Shown in pieces: positions 50,028 through 58,624 of a stretch of DNA of 64,000 nucleotides. A program made the translations under genes and the position numbers. The number at the start of each line of letters is the position of its first letter. Within the stretch, counting starts at the first letter, position 1. This stretch comes from Vulgatibacter incomptus_A (GTDB taxonomy: Bacteria > Myxococcota > Myxococcia > Myxococcales > Vulgatibacteraceae): positions 124,001 through 188,000 of the forward strand of contig JBEBXK010000002.1 of assembly GCA_040391605.1 (NCBI GenBank), written 5' to 3'. The notes under the pieces are model-generated. The model was given only the letters and a program-made list of their open reading frames with translations. It was not told the DNA's origin and ran no database searches.

Positions 50028-50078
50028 AGCCGATTGCGTCGACCCTTCGTCCCATTGGACTCGGCGTGACGTAGGGCG

Positions 50079-51995
50079 CTACTCCACCTCGGCGATCGAC
50101 GCCAGGTCCTCGCGCTCCTCCATGAGCTCGAGCATCTCCTCCTCGGCGGCGTCCTTCTCCGCCTGGAGCTCGCCGAGCCTGAGGTAGTCGCTGGCCAGCG
50201 AAGGATCCGCCAGCGCGCGATCGATGTCGGCGACCTGGGCGGTGAGGGCGTCCAGCGCCGCGTCCACCGCGAGGATCCGCCGCGCCGCCGCCTTGCGTGC
50301 GTTGGCCTCCGCTCGGCGGCGCTCGTGGTCGGAGCGGGCGTCGGCAGGCGCCTCGGCGGGCCTGGCTTCGGGCTGTCGAGCCTCGGCGGCGTAGGCCGCC
50401 TCCCGCCTCGCCCGCACCTCCAGGAAGCTGCCGCGATGATCTTCGAGGCGCGCTGTGCCGGTGGCGGGATCCTGCTCGAGCCAGAGGATCCGCTCGCAGG
50501 TGCGCTCGAGGAACCAGCGATCGTGGGAGACGCAGAGGAAGCTCCCCTCGTAATCGTCCAAGGCGTCCTCGAGGGCCTCGCGGGCCTCGGCGTCGAGGTG
50601 GTTGGTCGGCTCGTCGAGGACGAGGAGGTTGAAGCCGGAGAGGGTGAGCTTGGCCAGCGCGGCCCGGGCCCGCTCGCCGCCGGACATGGTCTCGATGGGC
50701 CGCTCGGCCTCCTCCCCGGAAAAGAGGAAGCGGCCGGCGTGGGAGCGCAGGGTGCCGTCCGGCAGCGAGGGGCGAGCCTGTGATAGCGCCTGGAGCACGG
50801 TGTGCTTGGGGTCGACGGCGGAGAGCTCCTGATCGTAGTAGCCGACCGAGACCTTGCCGCCCATGCGCACGAAGCCGCCGGTTGGGGCCTGCTTGCCCAG
50901 CAGCGCCCGGAGGAGGGTGGTCTTCCCCGAGCCGTTGGGGCCGACGATCCCGATCCGCTCGCCGCGCAGCACGCTGAAGCGCGCCGGCTCGAGGAGGCGG
51001 CGCCCCTCCACCGCCAGGACGAGATCGTCCACCGCGAGGACCTCCAGCTCGGAGCGGCCCGAGACGCCGAGGGCGATCTTCGCTGCGCCCTTCCGCTGCA
51101 CCGCCTCCACCCGCTCGAGCTTCTCCAACGCCTTGCGCCTCGCCTGGGCCTGCTTGGTGGCCTGGCCCGCGATGTTGCGGCGGATGAAGTCCTCGGTCTT
51201 GGCGATCATCGCCTGCTGGCGCTCGAAGCTCTTCTCCTGCTGCTCCCGGGCGAGGGCCCGCTGCTCGAGGTAGGCGCTGTAGCCGCCGGTGTAGAGGGTG
51301 AGGCCGCCCCTGGCGATCTCGCCGATCCGCTCCACCGCTGCGTCGAGGAAGCTGCGATCGTGGGAGGAGATCACCGAGGCGCCAGCGTAGCCCGCGAGGA
51401 GCTCCTCCAGGAACTCGGTGGCGCCCAGATCGAGGTGGTTGGTGGGCTCGTCCAGGAGCATGAGATCGGGGGCCTCCAGCAGGAGCCGCGCCAGGCCCAG
51501 CCGGGTCCGCTCGCCGCCGGAGAGGGCGCGGACCTCCTGCTCGAAGGCGCGCTGCGCGAAGCCGAGCCCCGAGAGGACCTTCTTCGCCCGGGCCTCGGCG
51601 AGGTAGGCGCCGCTGCGCTCCCACCGCTCATGGAGCTGGCCGTAGCGCTCCAGGAGCGCCGGATCACCCGAGGCGAGCTCCGGCTCCAGGCGGCGCAGCT
51701 CGGCCTCCAGCTCCCGCAAGATCGCGAAGGGCTCCAGGGCGCTCTCGAGGACGGTGCCCGTGGCGTGATCGTCGATCTGCCGCAGCCAGCCGATGGAGAG
51801 ATCGCGGCGGCGCAGGACCCTGCCGTCCTCCGGCGAGAGGTCGCCTGCCAGCAGCCGGAGGAGGGTGGATTTACCCGCTCCATTCCTCCCCACGAGGCCG
51901 AGGCGGCTGCGCTCGTCGATCCGGAGGGAGATCCGATCGAGGATCGGTTTGCCGGCGAAGGAGACGGTCGCCTTGTCGACGTGGAGCAGAGACAT
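50079..51995 (-). CDS. ABC-F family ATPase (Uup/YheS-like)
   Basis: The product is 638 residues with no membrane segment and two ABC modules in tandem. Walker A motifs are GRNGAGKSTLL and GPNGSGKTTLL. Signatures are LSGGERTRLGLA and MSGGERARAALA, and Walker B motifs are LMLLDEPTNHLD and LLVLDEPTNHLD. The interdomain linker is highly charged (the P-site tRNA interaction motif region, KTEDFIRRNIAGQATKQAQ). A C-terminal coiled coil (EKDAAEEEMLELMEERED) is of the Uup/YheS type. ABC-F proteins act on the ribosome to resolve stalling or resist antibiotics. Confidence 0.92.
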   Translation of the reverse strand: MSLLHVDKATVSFAGKPILDRISLRIDERSRLGLVGRNGAGKSTLLRLLAGDLSPEDGRVLRRRDLSIGWLRQIDDHATGTVLESALEPFAILRELEAELRRLEPELASGDPALLERYGQLHERWERSGAYLAEARAKKVLSGLGFAQRAFEQEVRALSGGERTRLGLARLLLEAPDLMLLDEPTNHLDLGATEFLEELLAGYAGASVISSHDRSFLDAAVERIGEIARGGLTLYTGGYSAYLEQRALAREQQEKSFERQQAMIAKTEDFIRRNIAGQATKQAQARRKALEKLERVEAVQRKGAAKIALGVSGRSELEVLAVDDLVLAVEGRRLLEPARFSVLRGERIGIVGPNGSGKTTLLRALLGKQAPTGGFVRMGGKVSVGYYDQELSAVDPKHTVLQALSQARPSLPDGTLRSHAGRFLFSGEEAERPIETMSGGERARAALAKLTLSGFNLLVLDEPTNHLDAEAREALEDALDDYEGSFLCVSHDRWFLERTCERILWLEQDPATGTARLEDHRGSFLEVRARREAAYAAEARQPEARPAEAPADARSDHERRRAEANARKAAARRILAVDAALDALTAQVADIDRALADPSLASDYLRLGELQAEKDAAEEEMLELMEEREDLASIAEVE

Positions 51996-52130
51996 CCGTA
52001 CGAGATCCAACCGCGAGAGGGGCGCGCACCTTACCCAAAAAGTACCGGCGCCTCTATCTCGTCCGCGGGGAAGGAGACGTCGACGCTCACGACCGGATCG
52101 ACCCCGCAAGGAGCGGATGCGACTCCTCCG

Positions 52131-52172
52131 CTCTCCGCTCTCCGCTCTTCGCTCTTCGCTCTTCGCTCTTCG
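52131..52172. repeat. Heptamer tandem repeat (CTCTTCG, six units)
   Basis: Six consecutive 7-base units are present: two CTCTCCG followed by four CTCTTCG, with a partial CTCGCGG after them. The array sits in the 233-base gap between the ABC-F gene and the exported-protein gene, within about 140 bases upstream of the ABC-F start. Exact heptamers can change copy number by slippage. Confidence 0.8.
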
Positions 52173-52203
52173 CTCGCGGGCGCGGGCGCGGAGAACTCGC
52201 TCG

Positions 52204-52227
52204 CGCGGTCGCTCGCCTCCGGCTTGC
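52204..52227 (-). repeat. Dispersed hairpin element, copy A4 (core only)
   Basis: Reading leftward, one base after the TGA of the exported-protein gene comes GCAAGCCGGAGGCGAGCGAC, an exact copy of the family core. The rest of the element is replaced by GC-rich sequence and the heptamer array. Confidence 0.6.
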
Positions 52228-52228
52228 C

Positions 52229-52924
52229 TCAGTAGGCCGAGGAGGAGCCTCCCTGCTGAGCGATCTGCCGGCTCTCGCGAATGCAGGCGATCAGATCCTC
52301 GGCGACCCAGCGGAGATCGTTGTCCCAGCCCACCGGGCGGACGGGCTGCACCCCGACCCCGTCGAAGAGGGGGCCACCTGCCGCGAGGCCGAAGAGGTTG
52401 AAGCGGACCCACGGCGAGAGCGAGAGGCCTGGGGTCTCCTCCAGCGCCTCGAGGAGGTCCAGCGGATGTTCGAAGTACCAGATGCCGGCGATGCGGAAGA
52501 GCTCCGAGACGTAGCGCTCCTTTTCGGCGTAGCAGCGCGTCTCGGCAGCGGCCACCGGCACGGGCTGGACGGGCAAGGGCTCGATGGTCGGGGGAGGCGC
52601 GAGGGCGGGGGGCGGTGGAGGAGTCGTGGTCGGCGGGGCGGCGGCGATCGCCTCCGTCTTCACCACGCTGAAGGAGCCTGTGCCAGCGGATTCATCCGGC
52701 TCCGGCCCGGATTCGATCCGATACCAGCCGTTGGGGAGTTGGATCGTCACGCCGACGGCGGGGGGCTCCCCCAGGATCTCCGTGGTGGCGCCGTGGCTCT
52801 GGATCCGGCCGGAGACCGGCTCGTTGGGGTTGGGGACAGCGAGCGAAGCCGCCGTCTCCTCGGCCTGCCCGGCAGCCGGCGCCAGCAGGGCGGCGGCGGC
52901 GAGCGCGATGAGGACGAAGCGCAT
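52229..52924 (-). CDS. Exported Pro-rich protein of unknown function
   Basis: The product is 231 residues with GGAGGAGG before the ATG. A signal peptide (MRFVLIALAAAALLAPAAGQA) is followed by a beta-rich first domain (ATTEILGEPPAVGVTIQLPNGWYRI) and a Pro/Thr linker (TTTPPPPPALAPPP). The C-terminal globular part (RCYAEKERYVSELFRIAGIWYFEHPLDLL) has two Cys that may pair. No family is recognised. The linker suggests a periplasmic or outer-membrane protein with two modules. Confidence 0.68.
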   Translation of the reverse strand: MRFVLIALAAAALLAPAAGQAEETAASLAVPNPNEPVSGRIQSHGATTEILGEPPAVGVTIQLPNGWYRIESGPEPDESAGTGSFSVVKTEAIAAAPPTTTPPPPPALAPPPTIEPLPVQPVPVAAAETRCYAEKERYVSELFRIAGIWYFEHPLDLLEALEETPGLSLSPWVRFNLFGLAAGGPLFDGVGVQPVRPVGWDNDLRWVAEDLIACIRESRQIAQQGGSSSAY

Positions 52925-53017
52925 ACGACCCTCCTCCCGGCAATCTAGGGAGGGGCCGCCTGTAGGGACACGACCCGGCCGCGGAGGCAGCCGGGCGAGC
53001 CGGCGCCTGCGTGCCGT

Positions 53018-54100
53018 TCAGAACGGCGCGCTGCGTGAGCGGCGGGGTCGGCCGACGTTGGGGGCGGGGCGACGGTTTCTCCATTTCCGGGGCGGACCCT
53101 CGGCCCGGAGGATGGCCAGGTAATCGATGGGCGCGTCGCGGGACGGCTTCCCCGGCGCCCCGGCGATCATCGCGATTCGCTGGAGGAAGACCTCGATCAC
53201 GCCGCTGGCAGGGCGGAGGGCGCCGCGGACGGCGCCGGGGGCTTCGAAGGCCAGGCGCAGCGCCGTGACGTCCTTCTCGTTCGTGAGGCCGCGGCGCATC
53301 AGATCCTGGAAGGAGTTGGCGAGGGAGAGCAGCGAGTAGCCGTAGCCCTGGGAGAGCTCGGCCGCGATCCGGGCCACCGCCGCGGGACCCAACCGGCCGT
53401 CCAGGAGCAGGAGCACCGCCGCCTGGAAGTAGTTGTAGATCGGCACGACCCTGGGGCCGAAGGCCTTGAAGCGGGCGGGGGGCGTATAGCTATCGAGGTG
53501 GATGAAGATCCGCCCTACCACCGGCCCCATGGCGGCGCCCGCTCGTGGCAGCCGCACCGCGAGGTCCAGGATCCGCGCCATGTCGTCGTAGTAGAGGGCG
53601 CAGTGATCGAGGATCTCGGCGAGCCTCGCCACCGTCACCGTGCCATCCAGGAGGTCGGCGTAGAGCGAGTAGACGAAGGCGTCCGCCTCGGCGTCGTCGC
53701 CAAAGAGGGTCTCCCTGGCGGTGGCCGGGACCCGCAGCCTCCCCTCCAGCAGGGCGGGGAGCTTGTAGCCCACCTGATCGCGGATCGCCCGAAACCGGCC
53801 GCGCAGGAGGTTCTCCATATTGGGTTTGAGGATCAGCTCGTCGACCTCGATCCCGTCCAGCCGCAGCTTCTCTTCCAGCGTGCGTCGCATCTGCCGCGGT
53901 GAGCCGCTGACGATGCAGACCCGCGTGCCGTCGGTGGCCTGCAACTCGCGGAGGAGCCCGGCGCTCCCCGCCACGTTCACCTTGGCGCTCGCCTTCTCCA
54001 GCGCCGCCCGCAGCAGGCCGCGGAGGCTGTCGAAGTCGGTGCGCAGATAGGTCTTGTCGAGATCCCAGCGATGGACCTGGCGTATCTCCTCCACGTTCAT
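53018..54100 (-). CDS. HAD-like phosphatase resembling the App1/lipin catalytic domain, overlapping plsX
   Basis: The product is 360 residues with no membrane segment. The N-terminus has the HAD motif DLDKT (WDLDKTYLRT), then a motif II Ser in VSGSPRQM and a motif IV-like GDDAEADAFVYSLY. These are arranged like the phosphatidate phosphatase App1/DUF2183 fold, though the match is by eye. The C-terminal 150 residues are helical and unrecognised, with a basic tail. Its ATG overlaps the plsX stop codon (ATGA), so it is translationally coupled to phospholipid synthesis. A phosphatidate or acyl-phosphate substrate is my inference. Confidence 0.65.
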   Translation of the reverse strand: MNVEEIRQVHRWDLDKTYLRTDFDSLRGLLRAALEKASAKVNVAGSAGLLRELQATDGTRVCIVSGSPRQMRRTLEEKLRLDGIEVDELILKPNMENLLRGRFRAIRDQVGYKLPALLEGRLRVPATARETLFGDDAEADAFVYSLYADLLDGTVTVARLAEILDHCALYYDDMARILDLAVRLPRAGAAMGPVVGRIFIHLDSYTPPARFKAFGPRVVPIYNYFQAAVLLLLDGRLGPAAVARIAAELSQGYGYSLLSLANSFQDLMRRGLTNEKDVTALRLAFEAPGAVRGALRPASGVIEVFLQRIAMIAGAPGKPSRDAPIDYLAILRAEGPPRKWRNRRPAPNVGRPRRSRSAPF

Positions 54101-55140
54101 CCCTTCGCCGCGTGGGGCGGCGGCGGCGAGGTTCTGGCTGCGATCGCCTGGGCAACGTCGGCGGCCACCGCCTTGGCGGCGACCTTTCCCGCGTTGACGA
54201 TGGCCTGCTCCTTCGAGCGGAGGTCCGCCTTGATCACCATCTTATGGAAGCCTAGGAGCGGCGCGCCGCCATATTGCTCCCAATCGGTGAGCTGCTTGAG
54301 CTGCCGGATCCCTCCGGAGAGCATGGTCAGGCCCATCCGCCACATCAGCCGCTCCTTGTACGCGTAGCGCGCCACCTCCAGCACCGTCTCGGAGATGCCC
54401 TCCAACATCTTCTGGACCACATTCCCCACGAAGCCGCTGGTGACGACGACGTCGGCAGCACCTCGGGGGATGTCGAGGCCTTCGATGTTGCCTAGAAAGT
54501 CAATGTCGGGGAGCTCACGGATCCGGCGGTTGGCCTCGACCACCGCCGGCGGGCCCTTCGCGTCCTCCGTGCCGCTGGAGAGGAGGGCCACCCGGGGCCT
54601 GGGGTTCCTGGAGATCACCCGAGCGTAGGCGGAGCCCATCATGGCGAAGGCGACCAGGTCGTCCGCGCTGGCCTCGAGGCTGGCCCCCACGTCCAGGATC
54701 AGGGAGAAGGGATCGGCCTTCGCCCCACGGCGCTGCTCGGTGGGAAAGACCGTCGCCAAGGCGGCGCGCCCCACACCCGGCACCAGCGCCAGCTCGCGGG
54801 AACAGGCGAGGACACATGCCTGGGTGTTGCCGGCGGTGACCAGCGCGTCCGCCCTCCCTTCGGCCAGGAGCCGCGCGGCCATGGCGATGGACGCGTCCGG
54901 CTTCGCCTCGAGGGCCGCCGCCGGGTTCTCGGCGCTGCTGATCCAGCTCGGCGCGTGATGAACCGCGAGGCGCTCGGGGTTGTGGCGGCTGCGGGCCAGG
55001 AGCTCGGAGATTCGGGGCTCGTCGCCCACCAGGACGACGTAGAGATCCGACTCGAGGGTGAGGCGGGCCGCGCCTCGGACCACCTCACCCGGACCGAACT
55101 CCCCCCCCATCGTGTCGATCGCGATCGTCGGCTCGGACAT
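54097..55140 (-). CDS. plsX: Phosphate acyltransferase PlsX
   Basis: The product is 347 residues, with the start set at MSEPTIAIDTMGGEFGPGEVV, the usual beginning of PlsX. Conserved segments are TAGNTQACVLAC (family: SAGNTGA), LILDVGAS, ALLSSGTEDAKG, DFLGNIEG and VVTSGFVGNVVQKMLEG. The enzyme converts acyl-ACP and phosphate to acyl-phosphate, the first step of the PlsX/PlsY route to phosphatidic acid. Here it heads a two-gene unit with the HAD-like gene instead of the common fabH/rpmF partners. Confidence 0.95.
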   Translation of the reverse strand: MSEPTIAIDTMGGEFGPGEVVRGAARLTLESDLYVVLVGDEPRISELLARSRHNPERLAVHHAPSWISSAENPAAALEAKPDASIAMAARLLAEGRADALVTAGNTQACVLACSRELALVPGVGRAALATVFPTEQRRGAKADPFSLILDVGASLEASADDLVAFAMMGSAYARVISRNPRPRVALLSSGTEDAKGPPAVVEANRRIRELPDIDFLGNIEGLDIPRGAADVVVTSGFVGNVVQKMLEGISETVLEVARYAYKERLMWRMGLTMLSGGIRQLKQLTDWEQYGGAPLLGFHKMVIKADLRSKEQAIVNAGKVAAKAVAADVAQAIAARTSPPPPHAAKG

Positions 55141-55281
55141 CGGCTCATGGTACCCGCGAGCCACCTCCCTCACCAGCGCGGGAAAGCGACGATCGTGGGG
55201 CGAGTGTCAGCCGGAGGATGTGCCACCGCGCGGCGGTCCTCGTTCTGCTCGCGCCCAGCTCAGACCGGCGTTTTGAAAGAA

Positions 55282-55308
55282 AGCCGCCTCCGCGAGGCAG
55301 AGGTGGCT
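55282..55308 (-). terminator. Rho-independent terminator after the Gly-rich lipoprotein gene
   Basis: On the minus strand AGCCACCTC pairs with GAGGCGGCT (9 base pairs with one G-U) around TGCCTCGCG and is followed by TTCTTTC (55275-55281). It lies 25 bases after the stop codon of the lipoprotein gene. This is the clearest classical terminator in the window. Confidence 0.7.
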
Positions 55309-55333
55309 CTCGTTCGTGGATCTCTACCGGGGA

Positions 55334-55891
55334 TCAGGGGAAGCAGGCGGCGTACGCCGGGCAGTCCTCCATGCAGCTGTGGGCTGCCAGGATATCCGTC
55401 ATGCAGTTCGCGAAGACACAGGTGAGATCCGCCCCCGGTGGATTTGTCGAGAGATCGACGCAGCCGTTCATCATCGCGCAGGTGAGCGCCGGGCCCCCGA
55501 CCAGGCAGACCATGACTTCATTCGGGCAGGCGTCCGCGCTGGCGATGAGGCAATCCTGGCAGTCTGGGTCGCTGATGTCGGCGGACGAGCAGGCCGCCGA
55601 GGAGGAGCCCCCGGCGCCTCCGGTCCCCTGCGAGCCTCCGCTGCCCCCCGCGCCGCCTTCGCCTCCGCTGCCCCCAGCGCCAGCGGTACCGCCTTCCCCG
55701 CCGCTGCCCCCCGCGCCGCCTTCGCCGCCGCTCCCGCCTGCACCAGCCGTTCCGCCTGTGCCGCCAGTGTGCGAGCTACCTCCCTCTCCCCCCTTGCCAC
55801 CAGGCGAGGCTTCGTCGTCGCTGCAGGCAACGGCTGCGAAGCCGAGGATCGAAGAGAGGGTCATGACCAGGAGGAGCCGAGGTCGAGTCAT
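55334..55891 (-). CDS. Gly/Ser-repeat lipoprotein with Cys-rich C-terminus (first of a pair)
   Basis: The product is 185 residues with AAAGG before the ATG. The signal ends in the lipobox AAVACSDD. A Gly-rich tract made of GGAGGSGGEGG-like repeats spans about residues 32-97. The C-terminal 85 residues hold about a dozen Cys (for example SDPDCQDCLIASADACP, MEDCPAYAACFP), likely disulfide-bonded. The gene upstream has the same layout, suggesting duplication. Probably surface-exposed; function unknown. Confidence 0.75.
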   Translation of the reverse strand: MTRPRLLLVMTLSSILGFAAVACSDDEASPGGKGGEGGSSHTGGTGGTAGAGGSGGEGGAGGSGGEGGTAGAGGSGGEGGAGGSGGSQGTGGAGGSSSAACSSADISDPDCQDCLIASADACPNEVMVCLVGGPALTCAMMNGCVDLSTNPPGADLTCVFANCMTDILAAHSCMEDCPAYAACFP

Positions 55892-55979
55892 CGCAAACCT
55901 TTCGTGGCGTGAATCCGCCGGGACGAGCTGGTACGGAGGATAGGCATCTTGGGGGGCAGCGAGCGGCAACCGGCTCAGC

Positions 55980-56576
55980 CTACATCCGCGCGCAGGTGTC
56001 GAAGGCGGCGTCGGTGCATTCGGCTACGGAGAGACAGTCGATCAGTTCGTCGCTCCAGCCGGGCTGCTGCGGACAAGAGCTAAGGCACTGCTCCTCGGTC
56101 ATGAAGCCGCCCTCGGTCAACTCGAACGGCCGATCGCAGATGCTGTAGACGTTGTTGCACATGGCATCGCACGCCGGGGAGCTGAAACAAGCATTCAGGG
56201 CCGCGTTGCTGCACTCGGCGAAGGTCAGGCATTCAACGAACCTGGGGTGCACCTGCTCGCAGTAGGTCAGGCAGAAATCCTTGTCCTCGCCGTCGAAGCC
56301 GCTCTTGCATTCGTCGTAGAAATGATCGCACATCGCGTTGCAGTCGGGGGTGAAGTCGCCGCCGCCACCCGTGCCGCCGGTGCCGTCGCTGCCTCCGCCC
56401 GTGCCCCCGGTGCCGTCGCTGCCACCGGTCGCACCCGCGCCGCCCGTACCGCCGGTCGAGGCCCCGGAGCCGCCCTTGCCTCCGTTGTCGTCGTTGTCGG
56501 AGTCACCGCAGGCGGCCGCTCCGAGGGAGAGAGCCGCGATCGCGACAGCGAGGCCGGAGATCTGAAAAAATCGCAT
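55980..56576 (-). CDS. Gly/Ser-repeat lipoprotein with Cys-rich C-terminus (second of a pair)
   Basis: The product is 198 residues with GAGGAAAG before the ATG. Lipobox GAAACGDS is followed by a Gly-rich tract (TGGTGGGSDGTGGTGGGGD) and a Cys-rich domain with about 14 Cys in repeated C-x3-C pairs (DCNAMCDHFYDEC, CDAMCNNVYSIC, QCLSSCPQ). The pattern C-x3-C...C recurs in myxobacterial lipoproteins with an unnamed domain. It precedes the similar gene by 88 bases on the same strand. Confidence 0.75.
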   Translation of the reverse strand: MRFFQISGLAVAIAALSLGAAACGDSDNDDNGGKGGSGASTGGTGGAGATGGSDGTGGTGGGSDGTGGTGGGGDFTPDCNAMCDHFYDECKSGFDGEDKDFCLTYCEQVHPRFVECLTFAECSNAALNACFSSPACDAMCNNVYSICDRPFELTEGGFMTEEQCLSSCPQQPGWSDELIDCLSVAECTDAAFDTCARM

Positions 56577-56727
56577 CGAACTTTCCTCGTTGTGCGGCAC
56601 GTTCGGCCGCCGGTCGCAGCTCCCCATGAGCCGAACCAGCCGGCTAGGTTAGCAGCTCTTCCAGCCGATCCCTGCGGAATTCAGCGAGGAGCCGCGCCGC
56701 GCGCCTCCGTCGCCCTCGACCCACGAA

Positions 56728-57822
56728 CTACGAGTCCGAGTCGCGGCGCAGACCGCCACCGCAGGGGGGGAGGGCTGCGGATCGCGTCTGCACTTCGTCT
56801 GGATCGCCGCCCAGCCGGCGCACGGCCCAGGCGGCGGCGTCGCTGACGCCTGCGTGGGGATCGTCGAGCCTCGTGGCGCAGGCGTCGAGGAGGGCAGGAG
56901 CGCCGGTATCCCCGGCTGCGATCAGCGCGTTGCGCACGGTGCCGAAATGCTTGGGGCGGGCCATGGCCGTGCCCCGTGCTCGCTGCTCCCACTCCTCGTA
57001 CGGCATGGTGATCAGGCGATCGAGGGGGACATCCCAGAGCGCGTGGTCGCGCGGAGCGAAGCCGGCTTCTGCGGTTCGGGTCGCGAAGCGCTGGTTCCAG
57101 GGACAGACCTCCTGGCAGGCGTCGCAGCCGAAGGTCCAGCCCGCCGAGCGATCCTTGATCTCATCGGGGACCACCTCGCGGTTCTCGATGGTCTGGTACG
57201 AGAGGCAGCGCCTGGCGTCGACCACGTAGGGGCGAGGGAAGGCGTCGGTGGGGCAGGCCGGAAGGCAGGCCGCGCAGCTCCCGCAGTGGTTCGCGTGGGG
57301 CTCGTCGTAGGGGGCGCAGACACGATCCAGCACCAGGGCACAGAGGAGGATCCAGCTCCCGTGGTTTCGGGAGATCAGGCAGCCGTTCTTTCCGATCCAG
57401 CCGATCCCCGCGGCCTGGGCCCAGGGCTTCTCGGCGATGGGACCCCAATCCACCGAGCCGTAGGTGCCCACGCCGGGATCGGCCAGGGCGAGGGCCTTGC
57501 GGATCTTGCGCAGCTTGCGCCGCAGCACCGAGTGGTAGTCGGTGCCCCTGGCGTAGCGCGCGACCCGACCGCCGGTCGCGTCCGGATCGAAGTAGTTCAG
57601 GGCGAAGACCGCCACCGTCCGGGCTCCGTCGAGGAGCCGCCTCGGATCGAGGCGGCGCTCGTCCTTCATCCACTCCATGTCCGCGTGGTTCCCCTCGGCG
57701 AAGAAGCGCTCGAAGGGGGCGGGATCGAGGGCGGCCGCCGGCGCCAGGCCCACGAGGTCGAAGCCGGTCTCGCGACCGAGCCGGCGCAGCAGCGCGCCGC
57801 GTTCTTCAGGGGAGAGGGTCAT
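56728..57822 (-). CDS. queG: Epoxyqueuosine reductase
   Basis: The product is 364 residues. It has the N-terminal cobalamin-binding region with YGSVDWGPIAEKPWAQAAG and GIGWIGKNGCLI, including the catalytic Asp in VDWGP. Two [4Fe-4S] clusters follow: CGSCAACLPACPTDAF and CDACQEVCPWNQ. The C-terminal HEAT-like helices (NALIAAGDTGAPALLDACATRL) bind tRNA. It performs the last step of queuosine synthesis, reducing epoxyqueuosine in tRNA with cobalamin. The PduO-type adenosyltransferase gene just upstream also concerns cobalamin, which may explain the linkage. Confidence 0.95.
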   Translation of the reverse strand: MTLSPEERGALLRRLGRETGFDLVGLAPAAALDPAPFERFFAEGNHADMEWMKDERRLDPRRLLDGARTVAVFALNYFDPDATGGRVARYARGTDYHSVLRRKLRKIRKALALADPGVGTYGSVDWGPIAEKPWAQAAGIGWIGKNGCLISRNHGSWILLCALVLDRVCAPYDEPHANHCGSCAACLPACPTDAFPRPYVVDARRCLSYQTIENREVVPDEIKDRSAGWTFGCDACQEVCPWNQRFATRTAEAGFAPRDHALWDVPLDRLITMPYEEWEQRARGTAMARPKHFGTVRNALIAAGDTGAPALLDACATRLDDPHAGVSDAAAWAVRRLGGDPDEVQTRSAALPPCGGGLRRDSDS

Positions 57823-57962
57823 CGGATCGCCGGCATGGTGGGGCGATCGTCCCCCACATGCAAGCTGGGCGCACGAGCTCGGAGCCTGGTGAAGGAGATC
57901 GCCCCAGCGGGGAGCGATCCTTCGAGCGTGGGTTCAGGCGTGAGGACCCGTTTCGCTTGGTT

Positions 57963-58003
57963 GCCTTCAGTTCGCGAGGGGTTCGTGCCCCGACGACCTC
58001 TCA
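57963..58003 (-). repeat. Diverged hairpin element, copy C, abutting the adenosyltransferase stop codon
   Basis: Reading leftward from the TGA, GAGGTCGTCGGGGCACGAACC resembles the first hairpin of copy B2 (GAGAGTTCGTGAGACGAACC). It is followed by CTCGCGAACTGAAGGC, an approximate match to the B2 continuation. The core itself is degraded, so membership is tentative. Confidence 0.35.
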
Positions 58004-58561
58004 GCGGAGCGGCGGATTCCAGACGGGCTCGGCGATCGAGGCGCGGTGGTTGACCAGGCGGGCGAGCATGAAGAGGAGATCCGAGAGGCGGTTCACGTAG
58101 GTGATCACCTCCACCCGCACCTCGGCATGATCCGAGAAGGTCAAGATCCGGCGCTCGGCCCGCCGACAGATGGTGCGGGCGAGGTGGAGATGCGCCGCGC
58201 CGGGATGCCCCCCGGGGAGGATGAACTGCCGCAGCGGGGGCACCTCGGTGTCTACGGAGTCGATGATCCGCTCCATGGCCGCCACCTGATCGCCGCCCAC
58301 CGGCACCACCTGCTTCTTCACCGCCTCGGGATCGGGGGTGGAGAGCTCGGCGCCCACGACGAAGAGCTCGTCCTGGATCATCTTGATCCAGCCCTTGATC
58401 TCCGCGTCGTCGATCACCGCCTCGGCGGTGCCCATGGCGGCGTTCAGCTCGTCGACGGCGCCGTAGGCCTCGACCCGCGGATCGTCCTTGCGGACCCTGC
58501 CGCCGCCGAAGAGGCCCGTCTGCCCCTTGTCACCGGTCTTCGTATAGATGTGAAAGGCCAT
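58001..58561 (-). CDS. Cob(I)alamin adenosyltransferase, PduO type
   Basis: The product is 186 residues from an ATG with AGGAGGAG just upstream. The N-terminus YTKTGDKGQTGLFGGGRV is the ATP-binding signature; FILPGGHPGAAHLHLARTICRRAER and VITYVNRLSDLLFMLAR complete the five-helix bundle. It makes adenosylcobalamin from cob(I)alamin and ATP. No B12-dependent enzyme other than queG lies in the window. The gap of 178 bases to queG downstream holds repeat copy C. Confidence 0.95.
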   Translation of the reverse strand: MAFHIYTKTGDKGQTGLFGGGRVRKDDPRVEAYGAVDELNAAMGTAEAVIDDAEIKGWIKMIQDELFVVGAELSTPDPEAVKKQVVPVGGDQVAAMERIIDSVDTEVPPLRQFILPGGHPGAAHLHLARTICRRAERRILTFSDHAEVRVEVITYVNRLSDLLFMLARLVNHRASIAEPVWNPPLR

Positions 58562-58624
58562 CGCTCCTCCTATCGAGTGGCCGGGAGGATAGCGCCTGCC
58601 CACTCGACCTGCCCCGGGAAACTC

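Noticed and set aside
46941..50069. A 1042-codon frame on the same strand as the DUF58-transglutaminase gene
   Set aside because: It is frame-shifted relative to a gene with clear domains and contains only Arg/Gly/Pro-rich sequence.
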